A stretch of 39,696 nt of DNA from JAPLXD01 sp043802865 (GTDB lineage: Bacteria > Patescibacteriota > Minisyncoccia > Moranbacterales > UBA11712). The notes below the pieces were generated by a model. That model did not search any database, was not told where the DNA came from, and was given only the letters and a program-made list of their open reading frames with translations. The DNA lies in contig JAZDKQ010000042.1 in the NCBI GenBank assembly GCA_043802865.1, forward strand, positions 1 to 39,696. The letters are read 5' to 3'. Positions 25,333-32,646 of the stretch are shown here, piece after piece (position 1 is the stretch's first letter; each line of letters begins with the position of its first letter). A program made the translations under genes and the position numbers.

Positions 25333-25362
25333 CCCTCAAAGTATCCTTTTTCGGCTTTTTGC

Positions 25363-26445
25363 CTATTTTGTACTAAATCGCTTCATCGCCCCCTCGATCA
25401 GCTTGTCGAGAAACTGCGTGAAGTTCATCCCGGCAAGAGCCGCCGCTTCGGGAGCCAGGCTTGTCGGAGTCATACCGGGGATGGTGTTGATGTCGGTGAA
25501 ATAGTATTCTTTTTCTTTTTCGCTCCACAGAAAATCAATGCGGGCGAGATCATTGCATCCAATTGATTTGAAAGTGGAAACGGCGTAGCGTTTCAATTTT
25601 TCTTCATCATCTTTTGAAATTTCCGCCGGGCAGACGTGCTTTGATCCCCCGTCTTCATATTTCGCTTTGTAGTCATAGAATTCGGAAATAAGCGGGATGA
25701 TTTCGGTGATTGCCAAAACTTTCGGGTCAACACTGCCCATCACTGTCGCCGTGAATTCCTTTCCTTTTATATACTGTTCCAAAATTACTTCGTCACCGTG
25801 AGAAAACGCATCCCGAATCCCCTTTTCCAGATCTTCTTTTGTTTTCGCAAGAGAAATCCCCACTGAAGAACCAAGTTCCGACGGTTTCACCATCAGAGGA
25901 AGGGAAAGTTTTTCGATTATTTCGTCGAAACTATATTTTTCTTCTTTTTTTATCACAATATCTTTGGGTATCGGCACGCCGGCATTCCCTGCAATGATTT
26001 TTGCTTTCGGCTTGTTCATTCCAATCGCGTGCGCGAGCACTCCCGAAAAAACATACGGCACACCGAGCATATCCAGCATCCCCTGAAGCCGCCCATCTTC
26101 GCCAAATGGTCCGTGCAGAATGGGGAAAACCAAATCGATTTTTTCTTTGAGCTCGCCTTCGGCATAGTTTGAAATACTTTTTTCCGAATCTTTGATGGTC
26201 ACCAATTTTTGCGAATCGTCGAGACTGATCGCACCTTCTTTTCCAATCTTGTCCTCGTTCATTTTCATATACTCCGCTCCCTTGTCTCTGATCAGCCAAT
26301 TCCCGCCTTTCGTGATCGCGATCGGAATGATATTGTATTTTTCCTTGTCCAAATTTTTCATCACTCCCCTCGCCGACGAAAGCGAAACCTCATGCTCTCC
26401 CGACCGCCCGCCGAAAACAACAGCGAGATTGATTTTTTTTGGCAT
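25363..26445 (-). CDS. ddl: D-alanine--D-alanine ligase
   Basis: ATP-grasp ligase making D-Ala-D-Ala for peptidoglycan (360 aa). Motifs: VVFGGRSGEHEVSLSSA (9-25), ILHGPFGEDGRLQGMLD, MVKPSELGSSVGIS (ATP lysine), and the omega loop EFYDYKAKY. The Tyr in the loop fits D-Ala-D-Ala rather than D-lactate specificity. The metal motif near the C-terminus reads FTDINTIPGMTPTS, with Asp where relatives usually have Glu. No SD is visible. It lies 28 bp downstream of tRNA-Arg(CCT) on the same strand and may share the tRNA transcript. It implies the cell makes its own wall crosslinking dipeptide. Confidence 0.95.
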   Translation of the reverse strand: MPKKINLAVVFGGRSGEHEVSLSSARGVMKNLDKEKYNIIPIAITKGGNWLIRDKGAEYMKMNEDKIGKEGAISLDDSQKLVTIKDSEKSISNYAEGELKEKIDLVFPILHGPFGEDGRLQGMLDMLGVPYVFSGVLAHAIGMNKPKAKIIAGNAGVPIPKDIVIKKEEKYSFDEIIEKLSLPLMVKPSELGSSVGISLAKTKEDLEKGIRDAFSHGDEVILEQYIKGKEFTATVMGSVDPKVLAITEIIPLISEFYDYKAKYEDGGSKHVCPAEISKDDEEKLKRYAVSTFKSIGCNDLARIDFLWSEKEKEYYFTDINTIPGMTPTSLAPEAAALAGMNFTQFLDKLIEGAMKRFSTK

Positions 26446-26473
26446 AAAATTTTACTAATATTAATAAGTCTTG

Positions 26474-26547
26474 TGCCCTTGGCAGGAATCGAACCTGCAA
26501 CCTTTCCCTTAGGACGGGACCGCTCTAATCCGTTGAGCTACAAGGGC
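26474..26547 (-). tRNA. tRNA-Arg(CCT)
   Basis: Acceptor GCCCTTG/CAAGGGC, anticodon loop GTCCTAA (anticodon CCT), A73, no encoded CCA. The anticodon stem GTCCC/GGGAA carries a G-A mismatch at its base, and position 32 is G, which is uncommon. Confidence 0.88.
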
Positions 26548-26556
26548 AAACTCTAG

Positions 26557-26629
26557 TGGACCATACCGGGATCGAACCGGTCACCTCTTCCATGCCATGG
26601 AAGCGCTCTACCAAATGAGCTAATGGCCC
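26557..26629 (-). tRNA. tRNA-Ala(GGC)
   Basis: Acceptor GGGCCAT/ATGGTCC with the G3-U70 alanine identity pair. Anticodon stem CTTCC/GGAAG, loop ATGGCAT (anticodon GGC), A73, no encoded CCA. Confidence 0.94.
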
Positions 26630-26638
26630 TTTTGTAAA

Positions 26639-26662
26639 TCCGCCTCTGGCGGAAGCTTTTTT
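26639..26662 (+). repeat. GC palindrome TCCGCC-TCT-GGCGGA with T-run
   Basis: A 6-bp perfect stem with a 3-nt loop, then AAGC and TTTTTT. It resembles an intrinsic terminator on the plus strand, but no plus-strand gene lies upstream. It may instead be a dispersed GC palindrome. Confidence 0.4.
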
Positions 26663-26711
26663 ATGATAAAGAGAAAACGCCTTCGCGTCAATCGTTTGTT
26701 TGTTTTTTTCA

Positions 26712-26720
26712 TGTTAAAAT
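26712..26720 (+). promoter_or_regulatory. Extended -10 placing the transcript start at the 26727 ATG
   Basis: TGTTAAAAT contains TAAAAT (26715-26720) with a TGN extension. The usual start, 7 nt later, is exactly the A of the ATG at 26727. The -35 region is poor. Confidence 0.4.
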
Positions 26721-26726
26721 AGTTTT

Positions 26727-28241
26727 ATGAAGAACACGAAAGAAAACATAGCGTGGTTCTGGCAAAACGCAGAAAGAATCCTGATCGTCACCTTTTTCCT
26801 GACTTTTACGCTCAATATCCGGAAAGTTTTCCTGACACCGCATTCATTTCTGAATGGGGAATTTAATGAATATATGACAATGAGTTTCAGTTGGGCTGAT
26901 TTGCTGATGATCACAACTATACTTATCTATACAATAAAATATATATCTAGTCAATTATCAGCGCTCCCTCACTCGGAAACTATACCATCCAACAAATATA
27001 ATAGCAAGTCAATACATTCATCCCTTACAAATGTTTCACGTGAAACATTTTATCTGCTGGTTTTCCTCGCCTGGATAGGGTTATCCATTTTTTGGTCTCA
27101 ATATCGACCCATAGCCGTATATAGGTTTTTTACATTCATTGAGATCGTGCTTTTTGCCATTGTGGCCACAAAATCGTTGAATAATACAAAATGGCTTAAA
27201 ATAGCCTTTTTTGCAGTCATTATCAATGGTTTATTTCAATCCCTGTTGGGAATTGCCCAGTTTATCCACAATGAATCGCTGGGACTGCGTATTTTAGGCG
27301 AAAGTATTATTGGATCAAATATTGAGGGAGTGGCCAAGATTATAATCAACGGCGAAAAGCACATTCGAGCCTATGGCACATTCCCACATCCGAATATTTT
27401 GGCAGGGTTTTTATTGGTTCCATTGTTTATAATCATTGGCGCGTTACTTTCGAGGAAGTTATCCTATCTTGGCAAACAGCGGACTAGAGCTGAACCAAAT
27501 TTGTCTGATACTTTGACCCAAGATATTCCCTCTGCGTTCTCTTCGGCGGAGGAAAAGAAGCAAGAGAATGTTTCACATGAAACATTCTTGGAGTTTATTC
27601 CGAGGTGGGCCTTGTTCACAATTTTAATTATAACCGGATTGGGATTTTTATTGACTTTTTCTCGATCAGCCTTTCTAGGATTATTTATTGGATTGGTAAT
27701 CCTTTTTGCGAGGATTTCATATATGCGATCCTCACGCCGAATATTAAAGAATAACTTCAAGCTTTCAGCCACCTCAATTATCGCGTTGATGTTCATAACA
27801 ATTTTAATGTTAACCAATACCTCCTTTTTCTCAAACCAATCTCTTCAAGAACGAAATTTATATCAAAATGTTTCATATGAAACTATTTTGAAACATCCCC
27901 TTGCAGGCGTTGGCATCGGACAGTTTGTGATTAGCGAATACCAAAACTATCCAAATTTGGAAAGTTGGCAGTATCAGCCTGTTCATAATATCTATCTTCT
28001 TGTGTTTAGTGAATTGGGTATAATTGGACTGACCTCTTTTGTCCTTTTCTTGGCAATCTTTTTATATTTAAAGAGCAGGGGAGTGCAGAAATACGATAGA
28101 TTGACATATTTATTGTTTTGTTGTATAGTGTTTTCATTTTTATACATTTCTTTTTTTGACCACTACTTTTGGGACATCAAGCTAGGCACAATTATTTTTG
28201 CCTTGCCATTCATAATCATGTGCGTTACAATGAAGAAATAA
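26727..28241 (+). CDS. O-antigen ligase/polymerase-like membrane protein with internal parS-like sites
   Basis: 504 aa, about ten to twelve hydrophobic helices. The Wzy_C/WaaL-type signature is present: TFPHPNILAGFLLVPLF (about 211-227), LGFLLTFSRSAFLGL (about 307-321), and HPLAGVGIGQFV followed by VHNIYLLVFSELGIIGL. It probably transfers or polymerises a surface glycan. Three palindromes in the coding sequence (27032, 27569, 27869) encode NVSRETF, NVSHETF and NVSYETI. The first is a perfect parS consensus. Codon use is clearly more AT-rich than in neighbouring genes, suggesting acquisition. It may have a leaderless mRNA. A second ligase-like gene with TPRs follows. Confidence 0.85.
   Translation: MKNTKENIAWFWQNAERILIVTFFLTFTLNIRKVFLTPHSFLNGEFNEYMTMSFSWADLLMITTILIYTIKYISSQLSALPHSETIPSNKYNSKSIHSSLTNVSRETFYLLVFLAWIGLSIFWSQYRPIAVYRFFTFIEIVLFAIVATKSLNNTKWLKIAFFAVIINGLFQSLLGIAQFIHNESLGLRILGESIIGSNIEGVAKIIINGEKHIRAYGTFPHPNILAGFLLVPLFIIIGALLSRKLSYLGKQRTRAEPNLSDTLTQDIPSAFSSAEEKKQENVSHETFLEFIPRWALFTILIITGLGFLLTFSRSAFLGLFIGLVILFARISYMRSSRRILKNNFKLSATSIIALMFITILMLTNTSFFSNQSLQERNLYQNVSYETILKHPLAGVGIGQFVISEYQNYPNLESWQYQPVHNIYLLVFSELGIIGLTSFVLFLAIFLYLKSRGVQKYDRLTYLLFCCIVFSFLYISFFDHYFWDIKLGTIIFALPFIIMCVTMKK
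27032..27047. other. parS: Perfect parS consensus site
   Basis: TGTTTCACGTGAAACA, identical to the widely conserved bacterial parS (ParB-binding) consensus and part of a 22-bp perfect palindrome (27029-27050). It lies in codons for a hydrophilic loop before a membrane helix of the ligase-like protein. Confidence 0.75.
27569..27584. other. parS: parS-like site (15/16)
   Basis: TGTTTCACATGAAACA differs from the parS consensus at one central base. The flanks GAA/TTC extend the dyad. It lies in a charged, poorly conserved loop (KKQENVSHETFLE), 537 bp from the first site and in the same codon phase. Confidence 0.65.
27869..27884. other. parS: parS-like site (13/16)
   Basis: TGTTTCATATGAAACT: positions 8, 9 and 16 differ from the consensus, but TTTCATATGAAA remains palindromic. 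It is 300 bp from the second site, same codon phase. TTGAAACATC follows at 27888, giving a further half site. Confidence 0.45.
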
Positions 28242-28246
28242 AAAAG

Positions 28247-28274
28247 TAGACAAAAAATTTTTATCTGCTATAAT
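28247..28274 (+). promoter_or_regulatory. Promoter of the TPR ligase-like gene
   Basis: -35 TAGACA (28247-28252), 16-nt spacer, perfect -10 TATAAT (28269-28274) with TGC extension. Predicted start near 28281, giving a leader of about 80 nt. Confidence 0.65.
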
Positions 28275-28303
28275 CAAAAAGTAATAATCCTAAATATGCT
28301 CAA

Positions 28304-28340
28304 ACGCCAACTTTTGTGGCTAGAAAACAACATTTGGCGT
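28304..28340 (+). promoter_or_regulatory. Leader stem-loop before the TPR ligase-like gene
   Basis: ACGCCAA (28304-28310) pairs with TTGGCGT, and inner TTTTGT/AACAA can extend the stem. The hairpin fills the leader directly before the start codons. Possible translational control; it has no terminator tail. Confidence 0.4.
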
Positions 28341-28359
28341 GGAAGCACTAAACAGAAAA

Positions 28360-30963
28360 ATGAAAATTGACATGCGAAGGGGGGATCTTTCAGCTCCGGC
28401 AGGACCAACAAGGGAAATGCCCGCGAAGAAAATGCCCGAAGAATCTTCAAGGGAAGTTAGCTCTCAACAAACAGAAAACAAGCAAAAAAGCACCGTTGCG
28501 CCGAAAATTATGGACTGGATTATCACGGGCGCGATATATCTTCTCACATTTCTCGTTCCTCTGTTTTTTCTCCCGAATGTCCCAAGTGTTTTGGAACTCA
28601 ACAAACAAGTATTGCTCGTATTCCTCGGAGGAATCGCTTTTCTTGCCTGGATCGGAAAATTGGCATGGGAAGGACGAATTCGCATCAAGAAAAATTTTCT
28701 CCTTGTCCCAATTTTGCTTCTTTTTATTATATTGTCTTTGAGCACGGTCTTTTCCGTTTATCGCGACCAAAGTATGTGGGGAGCATTCGGAACGGAAAGT
28801 TTGTCCCTGACTACTTTTATCGCTCTTATTGCCGTTTTCTTGGTAGTCAACAACAATTTCAGCACCCGCAAAAAAATCGCCGGATTGATTCTCGCGCTGA
28901 TCGCGTCCTCCTTCTTGGCTTCCCTTTTCACAATCTTCCAGATCTTCGGAAAATTCATTTTCAAAAATCCTCTGGTGGCTCAAACCTCCTTCAACACCGT
29001 TGGATCTGTTTATGCTTTTTCTTTCTTTATTGGCGCAATTTTGATTCTGACTACCGCCGCTATCTTGGAGAAAAGGCCTTCTTGGCTGAAAATTGCTCTG
29101 GTCGTGATCGCCATGGTCTTTGTCTTCACACTAATTGTGATCAACTTCCGGACCTCTTTGATCATTTTCCTTGTGGGAATGGCAATTTTCTTGGGACTCT
29201 CCATTATCGTGAGCGGAAATGAAGAAAAGAACAAAACGCTTATTCTTCCAATGGTTATTTTGGCTCTCATCTTGATCAGTACGCTGATCGGAAAATCCGG
29301 ATCCATCGTGTCGGCGCAACTTCCCGTCGAAGTCAGTTTGTCTCAAAGCGCCTCATATGATGTAGCCAAAATCGCCTTGAAAGACAAAGCTCTTCTCGGC
29401 CTCGGTTTGTCAAACTACGATCTTGGTTATCTTCAGGGAAAGCCGACTGAAATAAATCTCACGGATTTTTGGTCAGTGAAGTTCAATGAGGCTTCCAGTC
29501 GATTCTTCACTCTCGCGACATCCACCGGCATTCTCGGCGTCGCCGCTTTCCTCTTTTTGATCGGATCAATGGCGGTATATATTTTCTCAATGCTCACCAA
29601 GATCTTTGGTAAAAAAGAAGAAGGTATTTATACGCTTCTTGGCATCACCGCCGCCTGGATCTATCTCACGCTGGCAATGTTCTTCTATGCTTCCAATGTT
29701 ACGCTTGATTTTTCCTGGTGGATCCTCACTGCCGCGTTCGCAACCCTCGCCGCTATCGTTTTCCAGAAAAAAGATGACATTATCAGTGAAACTTCTTCGC
29801 CTCGGGTTTCTCTCATCCTTTCTTTTGTCTTTGTGATAATCATCGTCGGATTCATTTCCCTCATTTTCCTTGAGGGACAAAAGTATGCTGCGGCAGCCGT
29901 ATATAACAAAGCTCTCCAGAGCGATGCCAAGGGTGAAGATATTGAAGGGCTGATCGGAAAGCTGAATCGCGTCGCGACTCTTGACCCAAGCAGGGATCTT
30001 TTTCACCGCAATCTGTCCGTAGCGCTTTTCGCTTTCCTCAACCAGAAAGTTTCCGAGAAAGGTCTTCAAAATCTTTCCGATGACGACCGGGCGAATGTCA
30101 GCAACTTGTATTTCGCCGCCGAAGAACAAGCCAATGCCGCCATAAGCCTCAATCCGCGCAATCCGGACAACCTTGTTCAGCTCGCTCAAATCAATCAAAA
30201 TGTTATCGGCTCCAAAGACGGCGCCGCGGAGACAGCTCTCGACAACTACAAAAAAGCGCTCAAGAACAGCCCGCAGGATCCGTCTATTCACTACCAGATC
30301 GGACAAATTTATCTCTCAATGACTGATCTGGAAACCATGAAAGCCAGCCAAGCGCAAGGAAAACAAGTGACCTCCTTGCCTGAAAAAGCAAAAGAGGATC
30401 TGGCGCTTGCCAAACAAAGCTTCGAAAAAGCGGTTGAGCTCAAAAGCAACTACATCCCGGCTCAATTCATGATCGCAGTCGTCCTTCAGCGTCAGGGTGA
30501 GATTGATCAGGCCATCGCGAAGCTCGAAGAAAGCCAAAAAATGAATCCTCGCGATACTGGCATATCTTTCCAGCTCGGAGTGCTCTATTTCCAAACCGGA
30601 AAATATGAACAAGCTCGCGCAACTCTCGAGAGCACCGTGAAGCTTGCCGAGAACTATTCCAACGCGATGTATTTCCTCGGCCTTACCTATGACAAGCTGA
30701 ACGACAAACAAAAAGCTCTGGAACAATTCCAGAAAGTTTCCGAGCTCAACCCGGATAACGCGGATGTGAAGAAAATAGTTTCCAATCTGCAAGCGGGAAA
30801 AAAAGCTCTTGATGGATTGGAGCAAAATCCCGCCGGCCAAAATCCCGCCGGCCAATCTTCCGGCGAACCCTCTGTCCAGCGCGACCAACAGCCCGTCCCG
30901 CCGGATACGCCGATCGACAACAGCCAGCCAAATCCAGAGCCAGAACCAAATCCAGCTCCATAG
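28360..30963 (+). CDS. O-antigen ligase-like membrane protein with C-terminal TPR repeats
   Basis: About 867 aa. A charged N-terminal tail of about 50 residues leads to about twelve hydrophobic helices, up to about residue 510. A Wzy/WaaL-like KIALKDKALLGLGLSNYDLGY is present. After the last helix (VSLILSFVFVIIIVGFISLIFL) an extracellular tail contains TPR-type repeats (AAISLNPRNPDNLVQLAQIN, ALKNSPQDPSIHYQIGQIY, KLEESQKMNPRDTGISFQLG, ALEQFQKVSELNPDNADV). It ends in NPAGQNPAGQ and Pro/Glu-rich sequence. Likely a glycan ligase or polymerase, possibly glycosylating surface proteins. I used ATG 28360; GTG 28339 is possible. A terminator follows. Confidence 0.85.
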   Translation: MKIDMRRGDLSAPAGPTREMPAKKMPEESSREVSSQQTENKQKSTVAPKIMDWIITGAIYLLTFLVPLFFLPNVPSVLELNKQVLLVFLGGIAFLAWIGKLAWEGRIRIKKNFLLVPILLLFIILSLSTVFSVYRDQSMWGAFGTESLSLTTFIALIAVFLVVNNNFSTRKKIAGLILALIASSFLASLFTIFQIFGKFIFKNPLVAQTSFNTVGSVYAFSFFIGAILILTTAAILEKRPSWLKIALVVIAMVFVFTLIVINFRTSLIIFLVGMAIFLGLSIIVSGNEEKNKTLILPMVILALILISTLIGKSGSIVSAQLPVEVSLSQSASYDVAKIALKDKALLGLGLSNYDLGYLQGKPTEINLTDFWSVKFNEASSRFFTLATSTGILGVAAFLFLIGSMAVYIFSMLTKIFGKKEEGIYTLLGITAAWIYLTLAMFFYASNVTLDFSWWILTAAFATLAAIVFQKKDDIISETSSPRVSLILSFVFVIIIVGFISLIFLEGQKYAAAAVYNKALQSDAKGEDIEGLIGKLNRVATLDPSRDLFHRNLSVALFAFLNQKVSEKGLQNLSDDDRANVSNLYFAAEEQANAAISLNPRNPDNLVQLAQINQNVIGSKDGAAETALDNYKKALKNSPQDPSIHYQIGQIYLSMTDLETMKASQAQGKQVTSLPEKAKEDLALAKQSFEKAVELKSNYIPAQFMIAVVLQRQGEIDQAIAKLEESQKMNPRDTGISFQLGVLYFQTGKYEQARATLESTVKLAENYSNAMYFLGLTYDKLNDKQKALEQFQKVSELNPDNADVKKIVSNLQAGKKALDGLEQNPAGQNPAGQSSGEPSVQRDQQPVPPDTPIDNSQPNPEPEPNPAP

Positions 30964-30976
30964 GAAGTTCGATCAA

Positions 30977-31009
30977 AAATCCCTCGCCACAAAAGCGGGG
31001 GATTTTTAT
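30977..31009 (+). terminator. Terminator of the TPR ligase-like gene
   Basis: An 11-bp stem (AAATCCCTCGC with GCGGGGGATTT, one G-U) with a 7-nt loop, then TTTTATTT. Its U-tract runs straight into the -35 hexamer of the next promoter. Confidence 0.8.
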
Positions 31010-31038
31010 TTGACAAAAAAATAATTGCTTGTTATATT
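31010..31038 (+). promoter_or_regulatory. Promoter of nusA operon
   Basis: Perfect -35 TTGACA (31010-31015), 17-nt spacer, -10 TATATT (31033-31038) with TGT extension. The strongest consensus match in the window. Predicted start near 31045, leader about 68 nt. Confidence 0.8.
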
Positions 31039-31061
31039 GTATTTACCTGAAGCGATCTGAG

Positions 31062-31088
31062 ATGTCCGTGCGAACGGGCATTTTAATT
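31062..31088 (+). promoter_or_regulatory. GNRA-capped hairpin in the nusA leader
   Basis: ATGTCCGT (31062-31069), GCGA tetraloop, ACGGGCAT (31074-31081), then TTTAATTT. An 8-bp stem with a GNRA loop and a short U-rich tail looks like a weak intrinsic terminator, which could attenuate nusA expression. Confidence 0.5.
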
Positions 31089-31112
31089 TCTAATTTCTTA
31101 ATATAAATTTCT

Positions 31113-32582
31113 ATGGCTAAACAAAAAAAACTGAAAAGGCCCGAACAAACTGACGAGTCACAAACCGGACGGCTTGGGCAATTCGGAAGCGCGATCGCCC
31201 AGATCGCCGAAGAAAAGGGAATCGACAAGAAAAAAGTGCTCGAAGCGATTGAATCGGCGCTAGCAGCCGCCTACAAAAAAGACTACGGCCGAAGAGGACA
31301 GCATATCCGCGCCCAGTTCGATGAAATCACAGGCGGAGCCGACTTTTTTCTTGTGAAAGAAGTTGTCGATGAAACAACTCGCGTTTTCGAATTGGAAGAA
31401 CCAGCTGACGCTGAAGCTGCGGAGAGCAAACCCGTCCAAAAGGCTACGCCTATTGAGGCGGGCGGGGAATCAGATGCAGAAAAAATTCCGAGATATAATC
31501 CCGAAAGAGATTTGATTTTGGAAGAAGCGAAAAAAAATAATCCCAAGGCAAAAGTCGGAGACATCATCGAAGAAAAAATGGAATCAAAGAGCGACTACGG
31601 CCGAGTGGCCGCTCAAACCGCCAAGCAAGTGATCATCCAAAAGATCCGCGAGGCGGAAAGAGACTCAATGTACGATGAATACAAGCAGAAAGAAGGCGAG
31701 ATTTTGAGCGGTGTCATCCAGCGGATCGAAGGCCGCAATATTTTTCTCGATCTTGGAAAATCAACCGGTATTTTGTTCCCGTCGGAACAGGTTGAGGGAG
31801 AGCGATATCGGCTTGGCCAGCGCCTCAAAGTATATTTGATGAAAGTGGAGTCCGATCCCAAGGGTCCCGGAATCATTCTTTCGCGATCCCATCCGGCGCT
31901 TGTCCAAAAACTTTTTGAAATTGAAGTCCCGGAAATTTTCGCGGGAACAGTTGAAATAAAAGCGATGGCTCGCGAAGCCGGATCCAGAACAAAGATAGCT
32001 GTCTCATCAAATGAGGACGGAATCGATCCGATCGGCTCTTGCGTCGGACAAAAAGGAACACGAGTGCAGGCAGTGATCGACGAACTGGGCGGAGAGAAAA
32101 TCGATATCATCGAATGGCACGAGGATCTGGCGAAATTCATTTCAAATGCTCTTTCGCCGGCAAAAGTTTTGCATGTGAAGCTCGAAGAAAGCAGGCAAGA
32201 AGCCCGCGTGATGGTTCCCGCCGATCAGCTTTCCCTGGCGATCGGAAAACAGGGACAAAACGTGCGCTTGGCCGCGAAACTGACCGGATGGAGAATTGAT
32301 GTCGTGGGGGGAGAAACAAAAACGGAAAAAAATGAAGACATAGAAAAAAAAGAAGATATTATAATTGAGGAGAAAACAGAGAAAACCGACGTAGCAGAAA
32401 AGATTGGGAAAGAAAAGCCTGCTGTTGATAAATCTTTAGCGGACAAGAAGGAAAATGATTCTAAAAAGGGAAAGAAATCTGCAAAGAAAAAGGAGAAAGG
32501 CGAAAAAGAATCAAAATCAAAAGATAAAGATAAATTAGGAGATAAAAAAACAGAGGAAAAGGAAGAAAATAAAGCGGAATAA
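31113..32582 (+). CDS. nusA: Transcription elongation/termination factor NusA
   Basis: RNA-polymerase-binding factor (489 aa). N-terminal domain (IAEEKGIDKKKVLEAIESALAAAYKK) contains an acidic, Ala/Glu-rich insert at about 95-125. GDIIEEKMESKSDYGRVAAQTAKQVIIQKIREAE follows. The S1 domain (GEILSGVIQRIEGRNIFLDLG) starts near 195, and the KH domains carry DPIGSCVGQKGTRVQAVIDEL and LAIGKQGQNVRLAAKLTGW. After about residue 405 comes a strongly charged Lys/Glu tail of about 80 residues instead of folded C-terminal repeats. No SD is visible. First gene of nusA-hppA-tig-clpP; rimP and infB are not adjacent, unlike the classic operon. Confidence 0.96.
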   Translation: MAKQKKLKRPEQTDESQTGRLGQFGSAIAQIAEEKGIDKKKVLEAIESALAAAYKKDYGRRGQHIRAQFDEITGGADFFLVKEVVDETTRVFELEEPADAEAAESKPVQKATPIEAGGESDAEKIPRYNPERDLILEEAKKNNPKAKVGDIIEEKMESKSDYGRVAAQTAKQVIIQKIREAERDSMYDEYKQKEGEILSGVIQRIEGRNIFLDLGKSTGILFPSEQVEGERYRLGQRLKVYLMKVESDPKGPGIILSRSHPALVQKLFEIEVPEIFAGTVEIKAMAREAGSRTKIAVSSNEDGIDPIGSCVGQKGTRVQAVIDELGGEKIDIIEWHEDLAKFISNALSPAKVLHVKLEESRQEARVMVPADQLSLAIGKQGQNVRLAAKLTGWRIDVVGGETKTEKNEDIEKKEDIIIEEKTEKTDVAEKIGKEKPAVDKSLADKKENDSKKGKKSAKKKEKGEKESKSKDKDKLGDKKTEEKEENKAE

Positions 32583-32608
32583 GAAAGATCAGAAGCAAAA
32601 GAATAAAA

Positions 32609-32641
32609 ATACTAAATACCGTATACTAACTACTAAATACC
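32609..32641. repeat. Intergenic repeat, variant copy 4 (ATACTAAATAC type)
   Basis: AATACTAAATACCGTATACT and TACTAAATACCA fill the gap between nusA and hppA. The words resemble the ATACTAGATAC family, with A for G. It directly precedes the hppA start codon, where an SD would be expected. Confidence 0.5.
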
Positions 32642-32646
32642 ACGAA

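Noticed and set aside
25363..26445. Vancomycin-resistance type D-Ala-D-Lac ligase
   Set aside because: The omega loop has Tyr (FYDYKAKY), the D-Ala-D-Ala type.
28447..28983. 178-aa antisense frame in the TPR ligase gene
   Set aside because: Opposite a conserved membrane protein, with shadow-like composition.
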